In this document: positions 45,515 through 54,412 of the stretch, one piece after another | Numbering within the stretch: the stretch's first letter is position 1 | Layout: each line of letters starts with the position of its first letter | Assembly (NCBI GenBank): GCA_022072405.1 | Contig: JAJVHX010000013.1 | Span: forward strand, 1 to 64,000 | DNA: 64,000 nucleotides | DNA from: Phycisphaerae bacterium | GTDB lineage: Bacteria > Planctomycetota > Phycisphaerae > UBA1845 > CAIVHJ01 | Direction of reading: 5' to 3' | Position numbers and translations under genes: made by a program | The notes under the pieces: model-generated | What the model saw: the letters and a program-made list of their open reading frames with translations, nothing else | Databases searched by the model: none | What the model was told of the DNA's origin: nothing

Positions 45515-47674
45515 ATGGATCGATTTGGCAGACAGCAGATAGCTGGCAGCCGGCAGCTTGTTAGAGGCATGAGGCCACAGGCCCCACGCCGCGCATTCAC
45601 GATGATCGAAATTCTGGTGTCGGTGGCGCTATTGCTGCTGATTCTGGGGATGGCCAGCACGGTCTTCCGCATCACACTGGATGGTTCGGGTACGCTCAAC
45701 CAGCAGAACGAACTGGATCGATCCTTCCGCATGTTCAAGAATCAACTGGGGATCGAACTGGCCAACATCGATCCGACCCGGTCGGTGCTGGCCATCGCAG
45801 CCAATCCCACGCCGGCTTACTGGACTCAGGAACAAAAAGATCAGGATTCTGACAGCAATCCTGCTCTGCCCGCACCGAATGGAATATTTACCGGGATCGA
45901 CCGCCAGGATTATATTCCCGATCCGGAGCGCAGCAATCCGACGCTGGGTTATGATCCGCTCGATGATTCCACCGCCGGCAGCTACGTGGCGGGTGACGGT
46001 AATTTCGACGGCGATCCGGATGATGATCTTTACCCGTCATTACCGCGGGCGGATATTCTGATGTTCGTTACCAACCTGCCCGAAGCCCGCAGCTTCGTCA
46101 CGCCGGAGATCAAATCGGACGGCCCGGTCATGATCGTCTACAACCACGCCGAACTGGGCAAACTCCGCCCCAGTACCGGACCAGGCGATAACAACGTCTA
46201 CCTGAGCGATCCAGCGGGACGGCCACCGGCCCAGGCCATCGCCGGCCAATATGACAACGATTCTACCGATGATTGGGATGTCCTGCCACGACCTATTCCC
46301 CGGCTTCAGCCCGGTCAGGCCATGGACGCTACGCCCAATGTACAGGATATTGCTCAGTTCTGGCATCTGACTCGGCGGCAGATACTACTGAAATCTTCCT
46401 ATGATCCGATGGAAGACCTGGTGTTGGTGCCGCCGCCTAATGGACCCCGTGACCGTTTTGCCCATTTGCTGTCGCCCACGAATCCGCTGGGTAATCAGAA
46501 TTACCAGAACGGCACATATACAGACGATCTGATTTTGCCGCCAGGGTTTACTGATCGAAACGAGATTCACTACCTGAACTGGGTGCTGGGTGGCGAGATG
46601 GATGTTGTATCGCCAACCAAAGTGGGAGACTCATCAAACTGGCTGATTGGCGCGGGTTTACAGGAGTTTGTATTTGAGTATGAGATCAGTCAGCGCTACT
46701 TCGGCGGGCCGGTGGGCACACTAGACTTGCTCGCTTTTGATAGTGTGACCAATGGTACGGGTCTGCCACCTGCTGATGGCCTGCGTGATCCGGACGTGGC
46801 TGATGGACAGATCACGACGCATACCGGCACATTAAATCCAGGATTCTGGCGGGGCGGGTTGCCGGCCTACTGGTTGGCGCGGAGTCAATTGGATCCGGAG
46901 CCGCCGGCGAGTGTCAGCCATCGGCGAGGCCACTTCTTTCTGCCGAATTGCGCGAGTTTCAAGGTGGAATGGACGCCCAACGACATCCGGCTGGAACAGG
47001 CCGGCTTGCCGGAAGTGCTCTGGATCGATCCCTATAAGGAACCCAACGGGGCGGTGCTGAGCTGGCCGACCGATCCGGTTACGAACAACACGTATCCCAA
47101 CCCGCTCCATCTGGATGAATTCAATATCATGGCCCACGTCATGACGCCGTCTACCTTCGCGACGCCCGATGACGGGCTGCAGCTTGGTCCGATCCTTGGC
47201 GGTTCCGGTGATGCTCATCCGATATTCGGCAGCGATAGTCCAACGCTCGATCCGATCGTAAGCAATGATCTGATCAACAGCAAGCTCGATCAGGTCTATC
47301 AGAGCCTGGTGCCGCGCTTTGCCAACAATCTGGACGGGACAACCAAGCCTGCGAACTGGCCGGCTGCCGGTGTGCCGTTCGGGCCCAATGGCCGGAATCA
47401 GATGAATACGCTCGATACCGATAATGATCCGACGAATAATCCTGCAGGAACCGTAACCGCCAGTTACAACACCCACTGCTGGTTCAGCCGCAATCTGGCG
47501 ATTGATGGGGCGGGAAATCCGCAGACGCTGAATGAACCCGATCCGCTCTGGCCCAAGGCGCTGCGCATCACCATTGACATGTTTGATGATGCGGGAACCT
47601 TCCAGACCCCGGTCCGCTATGTTTTTGTGCTGCCGGTCGGCCCGACGACAGACCGCAAAGGAAAATCGGAGTAA
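45515..47674 (+). CDS. Pseudopilin, GspJ-like, enlarged
   Basis: 719 residues from ATG 45515 (AAGGGG about 7 bases upstream). Leader DRFGRQQIAGSRQLVRGMRP then QAPRRA before FTMIEILVSVALLLLILGMA. FTMIEILVSVALL fits GspJ-type pseudopilins, but normal GspJ has about 200 residues. The large mature part is rich in Asp, Pro and Asn with scattered beta-strands. Next to a GspK-like gene, as expected for a tip complex. Confidence 0.8.
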   Translation: MDRFGRQQIAGSRQLVRGMRPQAPRRAFTMIEILVSVALLLLILGMASTVFRITLDGSGTLNQQNELDRSFRMFKNQLGIELANIDPTRSVLAIAANPTPAYWTQEQKDQDSDSNPALPAPNGIFTGIDRQDYIPDPERSNPTLGYDPLDDSTAGSYVAGDGNFDGDPDDDLYPSLPRADILMFVTNLPEARSFVTPEIKSDGPVMIVYNHAELGKLRPSTGPGDNNVYLSDPAGRPPAQAIAGQYDNDSTDDWDVLPRPIPRLQPGQAMDATPNVQDIAQFWHLTRRQILLKSSYDPMEDLVLVPPPNGPRDRFAHLLSPTNPLGNQNYQNGTYTDDLILPPGFTDRNEIHYLNWVLGGEMDVVSPTKVGDSSNWLIGAGLQEFVFEYEISQRYFGGPVGTLDLLAFDSVTNGTGLPPADGLRDPDVADGQITTHTGTLNPGFWRGGLPAYWLARSQLDPEPPASVSHRRGHFFLPNCASFKVEWTPNDIRLEQAGLPEVLWIDPYKEPNGAVLSWPTDPVTNNTYPNPLHLDEFNIMAHVMTPSTFATPDDGLQLGPILGGSGDAHPIFGSDSPTLDPIVSNDLINSKLDQVYQSLVPRFANNLDGTTKPANWPAAGVPFGPNGRNQMNTLDTDNDPTNNPAGTVTASYNTHCWFSRNLAIDGAGNPQTLNEPDPLWPKALRITIDMFDDAGTFQTPVRYVFVLPVGPTTDRKGKSE

Positions 47675-47721
47675 TTGAGCCACCAGGACACTCAGACACG
47701 AAGTAATGTAGAGATATCCGT

Positions 47722-50700
47722 ATGATGACGAAACACGATCCACGAAACACGATCCAGGGTCCAACCCGCTCGCCGGCGCTCGCGGCGCTGTTAGCCGAAC
47801 GACCAACGCCGTTTACCGCCCGCTGCCTGCTGCCGGCTACCGGCCGCACTTCTCGCCGTCGCGGTAATGTATTGATCCTGGTGCTGACCATCCTGTTCAT
47901 CGCCTTTTCGTTCACCGTTGCCATGTTGGCGCTCTTTCGTACCGGTAACAAGCTGATCGGGGCGGAGCAGCAGAAGGGCGAGATCGATGCGGTGGTGGAC
48001 AGCGTGACCGACGAACTGCTGGTGACCAGCGCCAGCCAGCTCAAGGGCTATCCGGAACAGCTTCCCACGGGAGTCGGCACGGCTGCCCAGTTCAACCTGC
48101 CCTATACCCAGCGCTATAACGACAGCGACACCGACAGCCTGCCCGACAACCCCGACCTGATGGATCAGTTCGTCCTGATCCCCGGCGTGAATCCGCTGCT
48201 GAGCGTCATCGAACCCTACAATTCCAATGCCAGCGGTGGAACCACTCCCGAACTGGACCTGGAGTGGTTTGCGGTGACTGATCTTTACCGCCTGCTCGAT
48301 TATCGAACGGATGTAGCCTTCCGCAATCCGGACGGCATACCGGGTAATGCGGACGATTATCAGCCGCGCCTGCCGGCCGGTTTCCCGCTGCGGATTCAAG
48401 CCCTGCCGATATTGCCGATATCGGAACGGAACGAAACGAATGGGAACCGTCGCGATGCTGATGGCGATGGGGTGATCGATAGTTTTGAATTTCACCTGGG
48501 GCTGGTGCCTAACGGTGAAGCCGACTGGGGCACGACCGCCGGACCGTCGAACAGTGATGATGATGGCTCCGGAGCGCCGCCTTATGACATCGCCTGTGAC
48601 GGGGTGATCGATGCGGCTGCAGCTGCACTAACCGGGCCGGCGAGTTTCACGGGCGGGTTCGCCACGGCCTGGCCTTGTGATGATAAGGATAACAACGGGG
48701 TGTTGCTGCTGGGGACGGGTTATCCGCAGGCGTTGCGCCGGCCGGTGGCGGCGCTCTTGAAGGATCCCGATACGCTGCAAGGGGCTGATCCGGCGGATGA
48801 TCTTTTCCTGGCCATGAAGGTGATCAGCAACAACGGCATGGTCAACCTCAACAGCTCCCACTGGACGCTGGTGGATAATCTCTTCGGCCTGGATGCCGCC
48901 GGGACCGCGCGGACCTCGGCCCTGATGGTCAGCCGGCCTTATGCTCCGCAGTCGCATGAGCGCTGGCTGCGGCGGCGGGGTTTTCTGCCCCCGCGCGATC
49001 TGCCCACCAGTCTGGCGATCGGCCGGGATATGACCAGTGATCCCTCCTGGGTACCAGCTACCTCAACCGGCGATCTCAAGGATACCCTGCTCGATGCCAT
49101 GTTCACCGACGCCGCCCCTGTACCCTGGAATACCGGTTTCCAGTGGTATCCGCTGGCCGATAATCCGCCGGTGGGCGATGAACCGGGTGCCGGGCTGGTC
49201 TTTGATACCGAATGGTTCCGCTGGATGAACCCCTTCGACTGGAACGACCGCTGGGATTCAATGGGGTTCAACGGCGCATCGGGTGGGGGCGAACTCGCCC
49301 TCGAATATGACATCCGCCACCTGCTCACCACCGTCAGCAGCGACGACCAGCTCATCCGCAACAGCTACTACGACCCGGATGGTGCAGGAACCAGTGGTCC
49401 TGGAAGTGACCCGGTCTTGCTCACTGATTTTCTAACTACATTAAATGCCGGTGCAGATGTCACGGATATGCCGGCGTTAAAGTTCACCATTCCCGATCTG
49501 GGCCCGCCGGGATTTAGTCCGGAAGATTGGCAGGACAACGTATCCAATCCTTATCAGAATAATCTCAGTTCCGACAGTGCGATGCTCATGTATCCGGGGC
49601 ATGATCCGAATTATGCTGCGGTATTACCGGCCGTTGCGGATCTTTCATTTATTGATACTGCACCGGGTGGGACCGGCCTTCCCAAGGTTCCGTTAGCATT
49701 AACCAATGCCTGGGGTGGTGGTCGTTACGGAGTTCCGCGCGATCCGGTGACGGGTCTGCCGACCGATATCCGTTTCGGCAACCTGCAGTTCTGGCTGCAC
49801 AGTATCGGTAATATCAACAATCCCACCCAGCGTGAAAAACAGACCGTGCTCGACTATTTTACGGTCATGCTCCGCAACATCCACGATTTCAATCAAGATA
49901 GCATTCTAAATGCACAGGACGATAATGCTATCCATGACGCCGCCGCACAGCTGACCGTCAATTTAATTGATTTTGCTGATTACGATGGCGGTTTAAGCGG
50001 TATGGCAGACTATCCTACAGAATTACTTTCCAGAGAAAGTTCCGGTTCGAAAGTTTATTACGGCTTTGAAAATCAACCATTCATTTCAGAAATTTTTCAG
50101 GATGGATCAGTTTACGGCGTTGAAATATTCAACCCCTATTCAAGAGATTTTGTAGGGCTTCAGACGCTGGGATATAAGCTGAGAGTATTGGATGGTGCTG
50201 GAAATCCGGTTTATAACTTACCCACAGATGTTGCGCTTCCAGCCGGTGATTATCATTATTATGCATCTGATCATATGTCGGGCACATTGACCCCCGTTCT
50301 TGCCAAGGGGGAAACGATTGCTGCGTTAACATTTTCACCGGGCAATACCGTTCAGTTGATTCGAACGGTTCCATCCGCAATTCACCCGCCAGTGGTTGAT
50401 ATTGTCGTAGATGAATTTTTGGTTGAAACACCCAACCTCGCTACTAATTCATTACAGCGTGATACTACCAGTGCAGGTGGCTGGCTGGCTTCGGTTCCGG
50501 TTGATGGGTTAGTGGGGGGGCCACCGTTACCTTACGAAGGAGCAACAGGCTTTGGTAATACCAACGTGGTAGTGTTGACAAATCCTTATATACCAGCTGT
50601 GGCACCGGTACACGCTTTGACGGATAGTAGTGGACTCGCTAGCGCTTATCCTAATGTTGGTTCTTTGCTGATGATCATGCGCTATGCGCATCTTGGCGAT

Positions 50701-51945
50701 ATAGTCAACGATCCGAGTCCACGAAGCATGACTTACCAATTGAAAGCGAAGCGAAATGCTGTGGATAATGGTCACATGCCGGTGTTTGATCAGTTGGAGG
50801 TGGCGCAGAAGGATTGGCAGGGTGTAGCTGGTGCCCAGCCGCTGGATGGGACGACGCTGCTGAATATTCCCTGGGGCCAACTGGTCTACGACTACTTCAC
50901 CGTCCTGCCCTTTGAGAATACCTTTAACCCGACGGCCATCGCCAACTTCAACGCCCCCTGCGAACCGGGCAATACAGTTGATGGTGGGGCGTTCGGTGGC
51001 CCGGACACGGATGGTGATGATATTGCACCGGAATATGACCAGGGTTACTCAGCCTATCTCACCTGGCTGCACGCCAATCAGCCGACCGTGCGGGAAAATG
51101 GTCTGATCGTCGAAGGGCGGATCAACATCAACTCCGCTCCCTGGAAAGTGCTCGAAGGGTTACCGATGTTGAAGCCGGGGCAATTGCCCATTTATAAGGA
51201 CATACTGTATGGTCCGGTAGGCGGGGTGGCCTGGGCACCCGGAACGTGGACGGCTTATCCCGATTTCGATGGTAGTGCGACCAACAACGAAACACCGGAT
51301 CTGACCGCTGCCTGGCCGATTGCGAACCCATCGATTGTGATAGCACCTACGGCAGATGTAGCCACGAATGTGCCGTTGGAGCAGATGTTGCAGCCCAAGG
51401 CCCAGTCGATCGTCGCCTATCGGGAATTGCGCTCGGATATGTTCGACGGGATCGGCACGCGGGTTTCCACCGGTAATTATAATGTGTTAAATGGCGGGGT
51501 ACGGCTGCGTAATGATAGCGGCCCTCTGGTGTCGGCGGTGAATAATCAGCGACATACGGCTGGTTTCCTGACGGTGGGCGAACTGGCCAACGTTCGCACT
51601 CCACAGGACGGTACGGGTACGCCGGTGGCGGATAATTTCCAGATGGATAATGGCCAGGCGTATGGCGAGACGGGTGATGGAATCGGCTACGAGAACCGGA
51701 ATTATCTCTACGCGATCGCGCCGCTGGTGGCGCTCAATGATGCGTGGGTAACGGTGAAGGGTCACACCTTCACCACCTACGGGGTGTTGCGTGGGGCGGG
51801 CAGCAAAGACGCGGTCGATGGCCAGGCGGTGCGCTTCGAGATGGTCTTCGATCGCAGCAACCTTTTGGAGAGCACCGATCCAGGGGAGCGACCGATAACC
51901 ATCTACCGCCACTCCGAACCCTTTTTTCGTCGAAACCCTGAGTGA
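47722..51945 (+). CDS. Giant GspK-like tip pseudopilin (1407 residues)
   Basis: A very long protein. The leader region (about 1-48) is encoded partly by repeats (KHDPRNTIQGP, TRSPALAALLAERP). It is followed by RRRGNVLILVLTILFIAFSF, an N-terminal helix of GspK/PilX type that lacks Glu5. The GspK-like features are NNGMVNLNSSHW near 376 and VEGRININSAPWKVLEGLPM near 1130, as in the saddle of alpha-helical GspK domains. Large Asp/Asn/Gly-rich insertions including DADGDGVIDS (calcium-binding EF-hand-like loop near 250) make it over four times longer than normal GspK. It likely caps the pseudopilus and may bind substrate. Family call moderate, driven by the helix and the operon position. Confidence 0.75.
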   Translation: MMTKHDPRNTIQGPTRSPALAALLAERPTPFTARCLLPATGRTSRRRGNVLILVLTILFIAFSFTVAMLALFRTGNKLIGAEQQKGEIDAVVDSVTDELLVTSASQLKGYPEQLPTGVGTAAQFNLPYTQRYNDSDTDSLPDNPDLMDQFVLIPGVNPLLSVIEPYNSNASGGTTPELDLEWFAVTDLYRLLDYRTDVAFRNPDGIPGNADDYQPRLPAGFPLRIQALPILPISERNETNGNRRDADGDGVIDSFEFHLGLVPNGEADWGTTAGPSNSDDDGSGAPPYDIACDGVIDAAAAALTGPASFTGGFATAWPCDDKDNNGVLLLGTGYPQALRRPVAALLKDPDTLQGADPADDLFLAMKVISNNGMVNLNSSHWTLVDNLFGLDAAGTARTSALMVSRPYAPQSHERWLRRRGFLPPRDLPTSLAIGRDMTSDPSWVPATSTGDLKDTLLDAMFTDAAPVPWNTGFQWYPLADNPPVGDEPGAGLVFDTEWFRWMNPFDWNDRWDSMGFNGASGGGELALEYDIRHLLTTVSSDDQLIRNSYYDPDGAGTSGPGSDPVLLTDFLTTLNAGADVTDMPALKFTIPDLGPPGFSPEDWQDNVSNPYQNNLSSDSAMLMYPGHDPNYAAVLPAVADLSFIDTAPGGTGLPKVPLALTNAWGGGRYGVPRDPVTGLPTDIRFGNLQFWLHSIGNINNPTQREKQTVLDYFTVMLRNIHDFNQDSILNAQDDNAIHDAAAQLTVNLIDFADYDGGLSGMADYPTELLSRESSGSKVYYGFENQPFISEIFQDGSVYGVEIFNPYSRDFVGLQTLGYKLRVLDGAGNPVYNLPTDVALPAGDYHYYASDHMSGTLTPVLAKGETIAALTFSPGNTVQLIRTVPSAIHPPVVDIVVDEFLVETPNLATNSLQRDTTSAGGWLASVPVDGLVGGPPLPYEGATGFGNTNVVVLTNPYIPAVAPVHALTDSSGLASAYPNVGSLLMIMRYAHLGDIVNDPSPRSMTYQLKAKRNAVDNGHMPVFDQLEVAQKDWQGVAGAQPLDGTTLLNIPWGQLVYDYFTVLPFENTFNPTAIANFNAPCEPGNTVDGGAFGGPDTDGDDIAPEYDQGYSAYLTWLHANQPTVRENGLIVEGRININSAPWKVLEGLPMLKPGQLPIYKDILYGPVGGVAWAPGTWTAYPDFDGSATNNETPDLTAAWPIANPSIVIAPTADVATNVPLEQMLQPKAQSIVAYRELRSDMFDGIGTRVSTGNYNVLNGGVRLRNDSGPLVSAVNNQRHTAGFLTVGELANVRTPQDGTGTPVADNFQMDNGQAYGETGDGIGYENRNYLYAIAPLVALNDAWVTVKGHTFTTYGVLRGAGSKDAVDGQAVRFEMVFDRSNLLESTDPGERPITIYRHSEPFFRRNPE
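47764..47783. repeat. 20-bp repeat, copy 2 (inverse)
   Basis: Inverse of 40243-40262. It is translated in frame as part of the leader of the GspK-like protein (RSPALA). Confidence 0.75.
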
Positions 51946-52155
51946 GTAAGCGCGGAGGGCATTGAACCACCAATATGCTTGTTTTCGGGTGTTTTCTCGC
52001 TTAAGAGCGTGTGTAAAGAGCGTTCCAGGGTCCAGTTATCGTCGATGAATCATGAAGTGGATCATCACGCTACGGAGCAGGGTGGTGCGGTGTGGAAATA
52101 GGGATTGCCGTCCCGGCGCCGCTGTTGACGAAGTCCGCAAACGGTGGTTCATCGA

Positions 52156-52236
52156 CCAGCCGCTGGTCAACCGTTCACCAGCCTTTGGTCAGTCGTTGAC
52201 CAGCCTTTGGTCAACCGTTCACCAGCCCCTGCTCCG
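52156..52236. repeat. 22-bp tandem repeat, about 3.5 units
   Basis: Units start at 52156, 52178 and 52200 with a partial unit at 52222. The consensus begins CCAGCCTTTGGTCAACCGTT. Units are head to tail without spacers, so this is a minisatellite, not a CRISPR array. Confidence 0.85.
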
Positions 52237-52418
52237 GTTCTGCTCTACGACGGGTCGCTGTCGCCATGATGATTATATATACTCGTCCACCGATCGCTGA
52301 ACCTTAGCTGAGTAGCAGGCGCGAGGGAATTAGCCGAGACAGGCTCATTCCCTTCCCAGGCCTCAACGAAAACCTATTCACACACTTTCTAAGGAATTGG
52401 TGATTACTTATTGAAGAT

Positions 52419-52513
52419 TGAACAGAAAAAGTAACGCGTTCGCACTTGTACAGGCTTCGCGCAGGCTTAAGCCTGCGGCTCTTTGAGAGATCAATTATAC
52501 TTTTTCCGTTCAA
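52419..52513. repeat. Hairpin repeat element with palindromic core
   Basis: About 95 bp. Ends TTGAACAGAAAAAGTA and TACTTTTTCCGTTCAA are inverted repeats with one mismatch. The middle carries CGCAGGCTTAAGCCTGCG plus GCTCTTTG, shared with the element at 43659, although the ends differ. Confidence 0.8.
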
Positions 52514-52632
52514 AGTCAATAGAACGGCTTCACTGAACTCGTAGCGGTCGACCTCCGCGTCGGTAGTGGCTTCCTTTGGTGTTACAACGGCCGGTAGAGA
52601 CGCCGGCTGCTACCGTTAAAATGATCATGCGC

Positions 52633-52710
52633 TAGAGCTGGTTGCAAAATGGCCAATAGGGGCTTCACGCGGGCTAAAGCCCGCGGCTCTTTGCATTATG
52701 ATACCTCTTC
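52633..52710. repeat. Palindromic repeat copy reaching into the start of the GspG-like gene
   Basis: TAGAGCTGGTTGCAAAATGG starts like the right inverted end of the element at 43659 (TAGAGCTGATTTCAAAATT). The middle CGCGGGCTAAAGCCCGCG plus GCTCTTTG matches its core; the right end is decayed. The ATG at 52698 lies in it. Confidence 0.65.
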
Positions 52711-53438
52711 TGGTGTCTTCGTGCGTTGGTGGTGCAATTTCTTTGTGGAGTCATCGTGCGTTGGTGGTTCAATTCCATCGTTATGGGATGGTGACCGTCG
52801 AGGCGGTGCTGTTGTGGCTGCTGGTGGGGGTGGCGTTGTGGCTGGCAGCGGGGCTGGGTCGTCATGTGCAGCAGCAGGCCAAGATTCGCCAGACGGAGGA
52901 CCAGGTGCTGACGCTGCGGGAGGCGGTGCTGGCCTATCGGCAGGCGGTGGGGCGCTTTCCCACCGGGCGGGCCGATGGTGATTGTGCAGCGGTGCTGGTG
53001 CTGCTCGGGCAGGAAAAAAGTTCGGCGGATCGTCTGACGCATTGGTTGGCGGGTCGCGGGGGTGAGATGGTGTTGTATATGGGCGACGCGCCGGCTGAAG
53101 CCCGCGGCTCCGTGGAGTTATCATCGGTTAAGCCGCCGGCTGGTCTGAGCGGCGCTGATATACAATCGACGAGCAACGAACGGCGAACGACCTCTTCACC
53201 CTCCCCGGTTCTTAGTCCTCAACTATTACCGACACTGGCCCACGATCCGTGGGGCCGACCGCTGCGCTACTGGACCGCGGCATTTGCCCGGGAGGAACTG
53301 CTGAATCGTATTCAAATGGACCAGAGCATACCCATCTTCCAGTCCGCCGGTCCCGATGGCCAGTTCGGCAACGACGATCCCGCCACCCGCTCCGACAATA
53401 TCGCCAGCGACACCGCCCTGATGCTGCAGGCGGAATGA
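52698..53438 (+). CDS. GspG-like pseudopilin assembled with repeat sequence
   Basis: 246 residues from ATG 52698; ATG 52788 would remove the leader and make the Glu5 pattern impossible. The likely cleavage is HRYG before MVTVEAVLLWLLVGVALWLA, with Met1 and Glu5 of the mature protein. The helix continues as in GspG (QTEDQVLTLREAVLAYRQAV, GRFPTG). The C-terminus DPWGRPLRYW and SAGPDGQFGNDDP match the GspG fold and calcium loop. Between them (about residues 132-170) are two dispersed repeats read in frame, PAEARGSVELSS and QSTSNERRTT. The leader is also encoded by duplicated sequence. It may be the core GspG of the operon or a decayed copy. Confidence 0.7.
   Translation: MIPLLVSSCVGGAISLWSHRALVVQFHRYGMVTVEAVLLWLLVGVALWLAAGLGRHVQQQAKIRQTEDQVLTLREAVLAYRQAVGRFPTGRADGDCAAVLVLLGQEKSSADRLTHWLAGRGGEMVLYMGDAPAEARGSVELSSVKPPAGLSGADIQSTSNERRTTSSPSPVLSPQLLPTLAHDPWGRPLRYWTAAFAREELLNRIQMDQSIPIFQSAGPDGQFGNDDPATRSDNIASDTALMLQAE
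53087..53110. repeat. Palindromic repeat inside the GspG-like coding sequence
   Basis: CGCGCCGGCTGAAGCCCGCG plus GCTC, related to the copies at 17988, 43692, 52457 and 52666. Read in frame as AEARG. Confidence 0.75.
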
Positions 53439-53565
53439 ACAGGTAGGGTATGAACAGGCAACAGTCAATAGAGAACATCGTTTCATATCATCATTCCCTT
53501 TTCGTCATTCATCCTTCCTCTTGGTGTCTTGGGGTCTTCGTGGTTTAATATCCGCAGGAGGAGCC

Positions 53566-54072
53566 ATGGAAAAAACACTGGTTGCAATTGTGATGGGTAG
53601 TGATTCGGACTGGGAAGTGATGGAGGGCTGCCTGGCCCAGTTGCAGGAGCTGGAGGTGGCGGCGGAGGTGAACGTGCTGAGCGCGCATCGATCGCCGCAG
53701 GACCTGGTGCAATATATTGAATCGGCGGTAGAGCGCGGCGTGGCGGTGTTCATTGCGGCGGCGGGGATGTCGGCGGCGCTGGCGGGTACGATCGCGGCCC
53801 ATACTACGCGGCCGGTGATCGGCGTGCCGATGGAGAGCGGCCCGCTGCAGGGACTCGATGCCCTGCTCTCCACGGTGCAGATGCCGCCCGGCGTGCCGGT
53901 GGCAGCGATGGCCATCGGCAGCAGCGGGGCGAAAAATGCCGCCCTCTATGCTGCACAGATTCTCGCCCTCAGCCAGCCCGAACTTGCCGGCCGGCTGGTC
54001 CATTTCAAGGCGGAACAGACTGTCAAAGTCCGCAAAAAAAATCAGGAACTGCAGAAGAAATTGAAAAAATGA
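53566..54072 (+). CDS. purE: N5-carboxyaminoimidazole ribonucleotide mutase PurE
   Basis: 168 residues from ATG 53566, with GGAGGAG upstream. Class I PurE signature: [20 protein letters not shown] at the N-terminus, [11 protein letters not shown] with the active-site His, [39 protein letters not shown] and the final [10 protein letters not shown]. It performs the carboxylation-rearrangement step of de novo purine synthesis together with PurK, which is not in view. Length and motifs are normal; the C-terminal Lys-rich tail ([14 protein letters not shown]) is a little longer than usual. The upstream gap includes repeat-like sequence. Confidence 0.96.
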   Translation: MEKTLVAIVMGSDSDWEVMEGCLAQLQELEVAAEVNVLSAHRSPQDLVQYIESAVERGVAVFIAAAGMSAALAGTIAAHTTRPVIGVPMESGPLQGLDALLSTVQMPPGVPVAAMAIGSSGAKNAALYAAQILALSQPELAGRLVHFKAEQTVKVRKKNQELQKKLKK

Positions 54073-54137
54073 GAATGGAAAACCGGGCAGTAAGAAATTC
54101 CGAGTCGGTAGAAGATTTCTGATGCGGTTCATTATTC

Positions 54138-54257
54138 GGTACTGGTAAAGTTTCACCGAGCGCCTGTCTGCGTGTGGACACGCACAGGCAGGCGACCGTC
54201 AGGGAGCGGTCTTCATGATTGGGTGATCGAAAATAGGATTCAAACTTTACCAGTACC
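54138..54257. repeat. Inverted-repeat element with exact 8-bp target duplication (family A, best copy)
   Basis: 120 bp. Perfect 16-bp terminal inverted repeats, GGTACTGGTAAAGTTT at 54138-54153 and its inverse at 54242-54257. They are flanked by the direct repeat CATTATTC at 54130-54137 and 54258-54265. The core at 54193-54215 equals the inverse of 7864-7886. Relative to the other copies it carries an extra ~30-bp palindrome around TGCGTGTGGACACGCA. No coding capacity: a MITE-like element. Confidence 0.9.
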
Positions 54258-54269
54258 CATTATTCCATT

Positions 54270-54389
54270 TTAGAGCGGTTTCGTGTTAATCGTTCCGTGG
54301 TGTAGGATCGCCATCCCGCACGGCTCACAGAGCCGTGGCACACCACGGGGTTTCTATCAGGCGGACCAATAAAAATGAAACCGCTCTAA
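54270..54389. repeat. Second inverted-repeat element carrying the 26-bp palindrome
   Basis: 120 bp with ends TTAGAGCGGTTTC and GAAACCGCTCTAA as exact 13-bp inverted repeats. Inner arms CCGTGGTG and CACCACGG, and the 26-bp palindrome (54319-54344) also found at 41581. TA is present at both ends, which would fit a TA target duplication. It directly precedes mtnA. Confidence 0.8.
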
Positions 54390-54412
54390 TTCTCCATTTT
54401 TGCAGGTGATGA

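Larger units (their letters stand above)
51946..52697. other. Repeat-rich intergenic region
   Basis: About 750 bp without a credible gene between the GspK-like gene and the detached GspG-like gene. It contains a 22-bp tandem repeat (52156-52236), a hairpin repeat (52419-52513) and another palindromic repeat copy (52633-52710). The remaining sequence shows nothing further. Confidence 0.6.

Noticed and set aside
52156-52236. Possible CRISPR array
   Set aside because: Units are contiguous with no spacers and differ from each other; no cas genes.
52052-52300. 82-codon frame after the GspK-like gene
   Set aside because: It runs through the 22-bp tandem repeat and has no ribosome site or protein-like composition.
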